Assembly: GCA_963854835.1 (NCBI GenBank)
Contig: OY978526.1
Location: 14,835,277 to 14,899,276 of the forward strand
Reading direction: 5' to 3'
Source of the DNA: Megamerina dolium
Taxonomy: Eukaryota; Arthropoda; Insecta; Diptera; Megamerinidae
Length of the DNA stretch: 64,000 nucleotides
Shown here: one piece after another, positions 60,001 through 64,000 of the stretch
How positions within the stretch are numbered: position 1 is the stretch's first letter
Layout of the letters: the number at the start of each line of letters is the position of its first letter
Program-made: the position numbers and the translations under genes
The notes under the pieces: generated by a model
What the model was told of the DNA's origin: nothing
Databases searched by the model: none
What the model saw: only the letters and a program-made list of their open reading frames with translations

Positions 60001-61551
60001 AATCTGTTTGCCGGCGATTAGAGTGCTTAGTATGCGATCAAACTATATGCTGGACAATGATGACGATGTCGACGATGTCGACGATGACAACGATAAGTGT
60101 ACACGTGTATATGCATTATGGCTATCTAACTATGTATGTATGATACAAAACATACATATGTATGTGTATATAGTTTACTTACAATTTACGATACAGTACC
60201 GGCAGGGATTGTTTGATTATTATCGTAATATTGTTGTTCTTTATGTTAACCGACTGTTTGGCCTGATGTGTTTTGAGTGTTGTCGCCATTATTACTGTTG
60301 TCCGGCTATTTACTATTTGTAATCGTTATAATCATCATCATCGTCACCATCATCAACAACAACGTAGTCTGTTTCAATGCGGCCATCATCCTTATTATTG
60401 TCATTTTGAGCACTCTAACAGTAACAGCAGTTTAATTAAAAATTAACGTTTATATTTCATTAGTTGATGCTATTAAGTACTTGATGTTCATACAACTGTC
60501 GTTCTTTAAGATTATTTGTATTTAATTAAAAAATCAATATTTTGATGTCGAATTGCGAATGTGAGAATGATATTAAATTGAACAATTTTAAAAGAAATCA
60601 ACGTCAAAACTAGTTGAAATTATGTGCTGAGTCTGTTGAAAGAACATACATAACATACATATTAATATATAATACTTTGGTATAGAAAGTTCGATTTACA
60701 TAATATAAAGAATAGTAGCGGACACATGATATTACGGATGCGAAAAATTTTTATTTACAATAAATTAGTATTGTGATACATAACTTCGTTGATTTTTGAA
60801 TTAAAAAATAAACAAATTAAAAAATTAAATTAAATTTAGAAAATGATGCATTTTCATAAATCCTACTTCATGAGAGCAAATAGTCTTAATCTATTTATCT
60901 TCATCTATCGACTCAATAACAGTATGACGTATTTTGCTCAAATTCACCGAAATTCAAATTCATTAAAACTCGTATATGTAGGCTTTCTTATTGAAACTTA
61001 AAACAATATTTCATGAATTTTGGGTCTTTTAAGTTTTATTTTAATTGTGGTTAAACCTTTCTGCGAAAAGCTCATATATTTATTTATGATTTGTATTGTA
61101 CTTGTACTCTTCATACAATACAACATTGTATGATATTGAAATATGTATGTAAACATGTATGTAAACAAATTGCTGTACGTTATTGAAACATTGTATTATT
61201 CAAAAATGTTAATTGTCGTTGAGTGTCTATTCACGTGGTATTAAAGTTCGTTCCCTTCGGACTAGTAAACTCTTTGAAGTTTAATTGTGGAAGTGGATTG
61301 ATATTTTAACTCGCAAAATGAAAAATAAAAAGAAAATTAAAAGAAAAAAAAATTTCTTTTTTTTCATCTTCATGATTGATGGCATGAAAAAATTGAATAG
61401 GTGTGAGAAAGATATAGAAAATGTGTCCATTGATGTGGGTAAATATTGTAAGGGCATAATTTTTGCATCATGGTTTCGAGAGAATGTTGAAATTTTGATT
61501 TTTTCAAGTATTTTTTTTTCAAGGTGTACTTTTACGAATTTACAGCCATTA
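57057..61551. other. AT-rich stretch without recognisable gene
   Basis: (GT)n at 57293-57308, TTG tracts near 57455 and 59175, a (GAT)n tract and a GACGATGTC patch at 60060-60085. Open frames at 57876-58103, 58006-58302 and 59939-60322 overlap in several frames and follow these simple repeats; not called. Confidence 0.6.
58362..58419. repeat. (GAT)n microsatellite
   Basis: Interrupted GAT units; poly-Asp on one strand and poly-Ile on the other, which creates opposing open frames. Confidence 0.95.
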
Positions 61552-61734
61552 TAAATGCGTTCATTTTGTAGGAGAACCCCACTAAAGTGTGAAGATTTGG
61601 TGTAAGTATGTTCAGAACACATGTTGAGAATAAAAAATTAATGGGGCTGACGTATATATATTGCCACTTTAAGTGCAAATCGTAGCGTTATTTCTCGATT
61701 TCCAAGTGTTTTTACGTTATTTATGTATTGATGC
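61552..61734. repeat. Single unit of tandem family C
   Basis: TTCATTTTGTAGGAGAACCCC, GTAAGTATGTTCAG, AAAAAATTAATGGGGCTGAC and GTTATTTCTCGATTTCC match the unit order at 13.58-14.1 kb. It is cut on the right by the LINE fragment. Confidence 0.75.
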
Positions 61735-62192
61735 CGTGGAGTGTAAGGAGTGGAGATAGGGCAAATGTTGAGGAGGTCATGGCGTCCCGGCATTTTGGAC
61801 AGCACGTCACTGTTGACAACTACGCTTTTGAAATAGTAAGGGACTTTATCTATCTTGGAACCAGCATTAACAGCAGTAATGACGTCAGCCTGGAGATATT
61901 GCGAAGGATCATTCTTGCAAACAGGTGCTACTTTGGGCTAAGTAAGCAATTGAGGAGTCGAGCCTTCTCTCGAAGAACGAAAACTACACTTTACAAGTCT
62001 CTCATCATGCATGTCCTTACCTATGGCGATGAAGCCTGGACAATTTCCACCTCGGATGAGCGAATGCTTGGAGTTTTCGAGAGAAAAGTCCTACGCAGAT
62101 CTATGGACCTATTTGTGTTGGTGGCGAGTACCAAATAAGGTACAAAGGTCTAAATCGATATTCGGTTGTTATGGGCAGTAAGTAAGTAAGGC
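61735..62192 (+). mobile_element. RTE-like LINE fragment, 3' end with internal deletion
   Basis: Reads RSGDRANVEEVMASRHFGQH, TVDNYAFEIVRDFIYLGTSI and LTYGDEAWTISTSDERMLGV, same as the C-terminal domain at 44.0-44.6 kb. A one-base loss near 62096 shifts the frame; then about 275 bp present in the longer copy is missing between AATAAGGTAC and CTAAATCGATATTCGG. It ends with (GTAA)n at 62173-62190, the simple-repeat tail expected for this LINE type. Confidence 0.9.
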
Positions 62193-64000
62193 CGCAGATT
62201 TCACTGCTCTTTGGGAGATGTCTTGGCATGAGATTATTCGTCGCTATTTAAGTAAATATGTGAGTATGTTTAAGTAAGTATGTTCGGTGAAAATGTTGAA
62301 GAGGAAAAATTAGTTGGAGTCTGAATCTGGACGTGATTACAGGACATCAATTGTCATATCAAGTATGAAAATCGCATTTTGTGACTGTCTGCGACAAATA
62401 CTCTTTGGTTTATTATGCTTACCAAAAAAAAGCTTTATACAGACAATTTCTACTTCTTTTCATTGAGTATGCCATTGCTTCAATAAACATAATTGAAACA
62501 AATGGACGAAATTATCCATATTTTATGCTTTTAAAAATATTACCTTCCTTAATCTATAAACAAGTATCTAGTATCTATATGATACAGTTACCCACATACG
62601 CTTATACATACTTTTACTGAATTATGACATAATGTAATCGTATTCGTTCACCACATTTGCTATTTATGTATATATGTAGCATACATATGCCCAAATGTGT
62701 TATCATGCAACAATGATGATTGATTGTTTTACAAACTGATTGCATTAGCTTAAGAGTTTAAAAATATGTAAATATTTTACTATGCACTTGTAAGTGAGCA
62801 AAAAAAAAAACATAAATTGAAATAAAATAATTATAAATAAATATATACAATAATATACACACTTGTATTTAAACATCCATACGTAAGTACATATGAAAAT
62901 AATTATAGAAATATTTAGTAAATTATTTATTCATTGCATTTATCATCATCATCATCTTCATCGTCATCGTTGTTATCATTAATGTCATAATTGTGATAGC
63001 AATTTTATTGGAATGCTCTAAAATATGTAAATATCATACATATTTGCGAAAATAAAACGTAAATTATTTATTTAACTTCTGTGTGCGTATCCAAATATCC
63101 AAAACATACATATATACATGTATATATACATTATAATGCAATTGTAATAAAATTGAATAAATGTAGCGTAACTAAGAAAAAAAAAATTAATTAATAAAAT
63201 AAAAACCTTTTATTACTGGCTATACACAATAATGCATGCCACAACACATAATTATTCAAAGTTGTGAATAAAGTGCGTATAATTACAGATTTGATTGTAA
63301 ATGCTATTGGAAAATATTACAATATTCAAAATGATCATTTTCATAAATGCTAAAAAAATAAAGGAAAATCGAATCATAACATTGAATTATAAAATTGATC
63401 ACAATACGTAAAATATAAATCCTTATTCGAGAAATACGCCTAGAATTACCTGTGGAGAATTATATAGATGAGTTGACATGTTTTTCTATGTTAATTTTAA
63501 ATCTGTTAATTTTGAGTTATGACCTTTTTTAAAAACTTTTGCTATTGCATATAATATTTCAGAAAGTTTTTGCTAGCAGCATATATTTGTATTTAATTTC
63601 AGTGTTTTGTTGTCCAGTTTGATTATTATCATAATTATTTTACATATATATTTATAGTAGTCTATTATCATTGACATACCATTATACATACAAGTATTAT
63701 GTATATCGGTTTCATCTGCTTCAATTAGAAATATTTACCAAATATATTTTATGCAAATTTTTATATAAATAAATACTTACAAATAAAATGTATTTATTAC
63801 GTTTAATTGAATTTCTGTCAATTTATTAAATATTTTTTTTTTTATACATATTTGTCATATTTTTATTTTTGAATACTGAAAACTGTGGAATATTTTTATA
63901 TGATATATATTTTTTTACACATAGACGAAACTAGGTGTTTGACTTGTTTACAGAAACTCTCTGAAGAAGCTGAGGACTAACTGATGTTGTAGCACACATA
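62193..64000. other. AT-rich stretch without recognisable gene
   Basis: An ATC run near 62940-62975 and poly-A/T patches. No coding signal up to the window end. Confidence 0.6.

Overview
The window looks like intergenic or intronic DNA from a higher fly, most likely a tephritid fruit fly. This is inference. The visible grounds are very AT-rich sequence, abundant (TA)n, (CA)n, (TTG)n and (GAT)n microsatellites, and a dense set of decayed insect transposons, including mariner-type elements whose second and third catalytic Asp are 41 residues apart. I recall that DD41D group from the rosa elements of Ceratitis. No intact host gene was found. Every convincing coding signal is a broken transposon reading frame, except one unidentified coding relic at 29.25-30.2 kb.

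Layout: 2.85-3.3 kb, degenerate DD41D mariner (-). 5.08-5.38 kb, a 304 bp MITE-like mariner derivative with both ends. 8.2, 10.4, 24.8, 37.3 and 56.7 kb, five copies of one tRNA-derived SINE, four with clear target-site duplications, plus a sixth fragment at 42.1 kb. 11.63-12.61 kb, a complete-ended but internally deleted DD41D mariner with 31 bp terminal inverted repeats. 13.6-14.1 kb, an array of ~160 bp units. 15.5-17.1 kb, a composite repeat starting TATACCCTGCATA, then (CCGT)n, then alternating ~155/143 bp units, ending near GCAGGGTATA; a second truncated copy lies at 31.8-32.6 kb. 18.5-22.2 kb, a related composite with a ~153 bp array, split by a 5'-truncated Jockey-clade LINE (19.785-22.033 kb). 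28.2-31.7 kb, two BEL/Pao gag relics in opposite orientation around the unidentified coding relic, beside a 36 bp perfect palindrome. 37.6-38.0 kb, a mariner derivative split from its flank by a SINE. 42.2-44.6 kb, a nearly readable RTE-like LINE; a second 3' fragment is at 61.7-62.2 kb. 45.3-47.7 kb, three long (TA)n tracts. 48.4-49.0 kb, another ~155 bp array. 51.2 kb, a mariner fragment (-). 54.8-56.4 kb, the 153 bp array family again, interrupted by a mariner with a deleted catalytic core.

The elements tell a nested history. The SINE entered next to a mariner remnant, and a LINE and a mariner each interrupt the same tandem-repeat family. BEL fragments abut the composite repeat, and an RTE-like fragment abuts the ~160 bp array family. 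The most interesting structures are the SINE family with conserved hairpins, several ~150 bp tandem families that mostly share a CCATACAAA box, and the unidentified coding relic. All element classes come from reading the sequence; none was checked against a database.
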